DNA from: Candidatus Lambdaproteobacteria bacterium
GTDB taxonomy: Bacteria > SAR324 > NAC60-12
Length of the DNA stretch: 6,066 nucleotides
Direction: 5' to 3'
NCBI GenBank assembly: GCA_012964265.1
Contig: DTUH01000307.1
Location: 1-6,066, forward strand
The notes below the pieces were generated by a model. It did no database searches. It was not told the DNA's origin and saw only the letters and a list, made by a program, of their open reading frames with translations. The position numbers were made by a program, and so were the translations under genes. Below are positions 5,992 to 6,066 of the stretch, piece by piece. Numbering within the stretch: the stretch's first letter is position 1; each line of letters starts with the position of its first letter.

Positions 5992-6037
5992 TGGTCGGGG
6001 TGGAGAGATTTGAACTCCCGACATCCTGCTCCCAAAG
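5992..6037 (-). tRNA. 3' half of tRNA-Pro(TGG), likely integrase attachment site (attR-type remnant)
   Basis: On the minus strand the sequence follows a tRNA exactly from position 31 onward: anticodon loop TTTGGGA (6036-6030) with anticodon TGG (6034-6032), 3' anticodon stem GCAGG (6029-6025), variable loop ATGTC, T-stem GGGAG/CTCTC around TTCAAAT, acceptor strand CACCCCG (6002-5996), discriminator A and encoded CCA (5994-5992). Upstream, CAAAC stands where CCTGC is needed to close the anticodon stem, and the last 30 bases of the window show no D-arm or CGGGGTG acceptor strand. So only the 3' half is present and it cannot fold as a functional tRNA. Tyrosine-recombinase integration into tRNA genes commonly duplicates just this part, from the anticodon loop to the 3' end. 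The orientation places the element to the right of 6037 and chromosome to the left. Loss of the 5' half by deletion is the alternative. Confidence 0.8.
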
Positions 6038-6066
6038 TTTGCAACAAGGAAAAACGGGTATTCTCG

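Noticed and set aside
5593..6037. A permuted tRNA gene with the 5' half located beyond the 3' half
   Set aside because: No sequence resembling the expected CGGGGTG acceptor strand or a D-arm is present in the 400 bases downstream of the CCA on the minus strand.
5167..6044. Shared 11-mer TTGCAAACTTT in inverted orientation at 5167-5177 and at the tRNA-fragment junction
   Set aside because: A shared 11-mer is expected by chance several times in a window of this size when both strands are compared.

Overview
The window looks like a bacterial chromosome segment of middling GC. The core genes tyrS and recR, the use of standard stop codons and the tightly packed minus-strand operon all point to Bacteria. 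The phylum cannot be fixed from this sequence. The large PLP enzyme resembles, from memory, the long fungal-type cystathionine gamma-synthases, which would suit a less-studied lineage (possibly the PVC group), but this is a guess.

Layout. Positions 3-1988 (+) hold the 3' part of a long PLP-dependent transsulfuration-type enzyme, open at the left edge. Its N-terminal half is a degenerate copy of its own catalytic domain. It runs tail-to-tail into a minus-strand operon that reads from right to left: a zinc-ribbon-like hypothetical protein (4639-4121), recR (4114-3512), tyrS (3509-2277) and a small Dabb (A/B-barrel) protein (2268-1978). Gaps are 2-8 bases and the last gene overlaps the PLP gene by 11 bases. 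A candidate promoter lies about 80-105 bases upstream of the first operon gene.

From about 4640 to the right end the character changes. The DNA is AT-rich, mostly non-coding, and lacks the hexamer TCCGGA that fills the first 4.1 kb. It contains a cluster of three adjacent hairpins (4879-4958), a candidate promoter (5020-5046), and a small AT-rich lipoprotein gene (5206-5574) whose mature part is almost wholly pentapeptide repeats. About 400 bases follow with no supported gene. The right edge (5992-6037, minus) carries exactly the 3' half of a tRNA-Pro(TGG) gene, from the anticodon loop to an encoded CCA, without a matching 5' half. This is the classic mark of an integrase attachment site. Its orientation puts the inserted element to the right of this window and the operon on the chromosomal side.

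The core genes serve translation (TyrRS charging) and recombinational repair (RecR). The PLP enzyme probably serves sulfur amino acid metabolism. No complete new multi-gene system is visible. The most interesting points are the tRNA-fragment att site, the internally duplicated PLP enzyme, the TCCGGA word bias and the pentapeptide-repeat lipoprotein.
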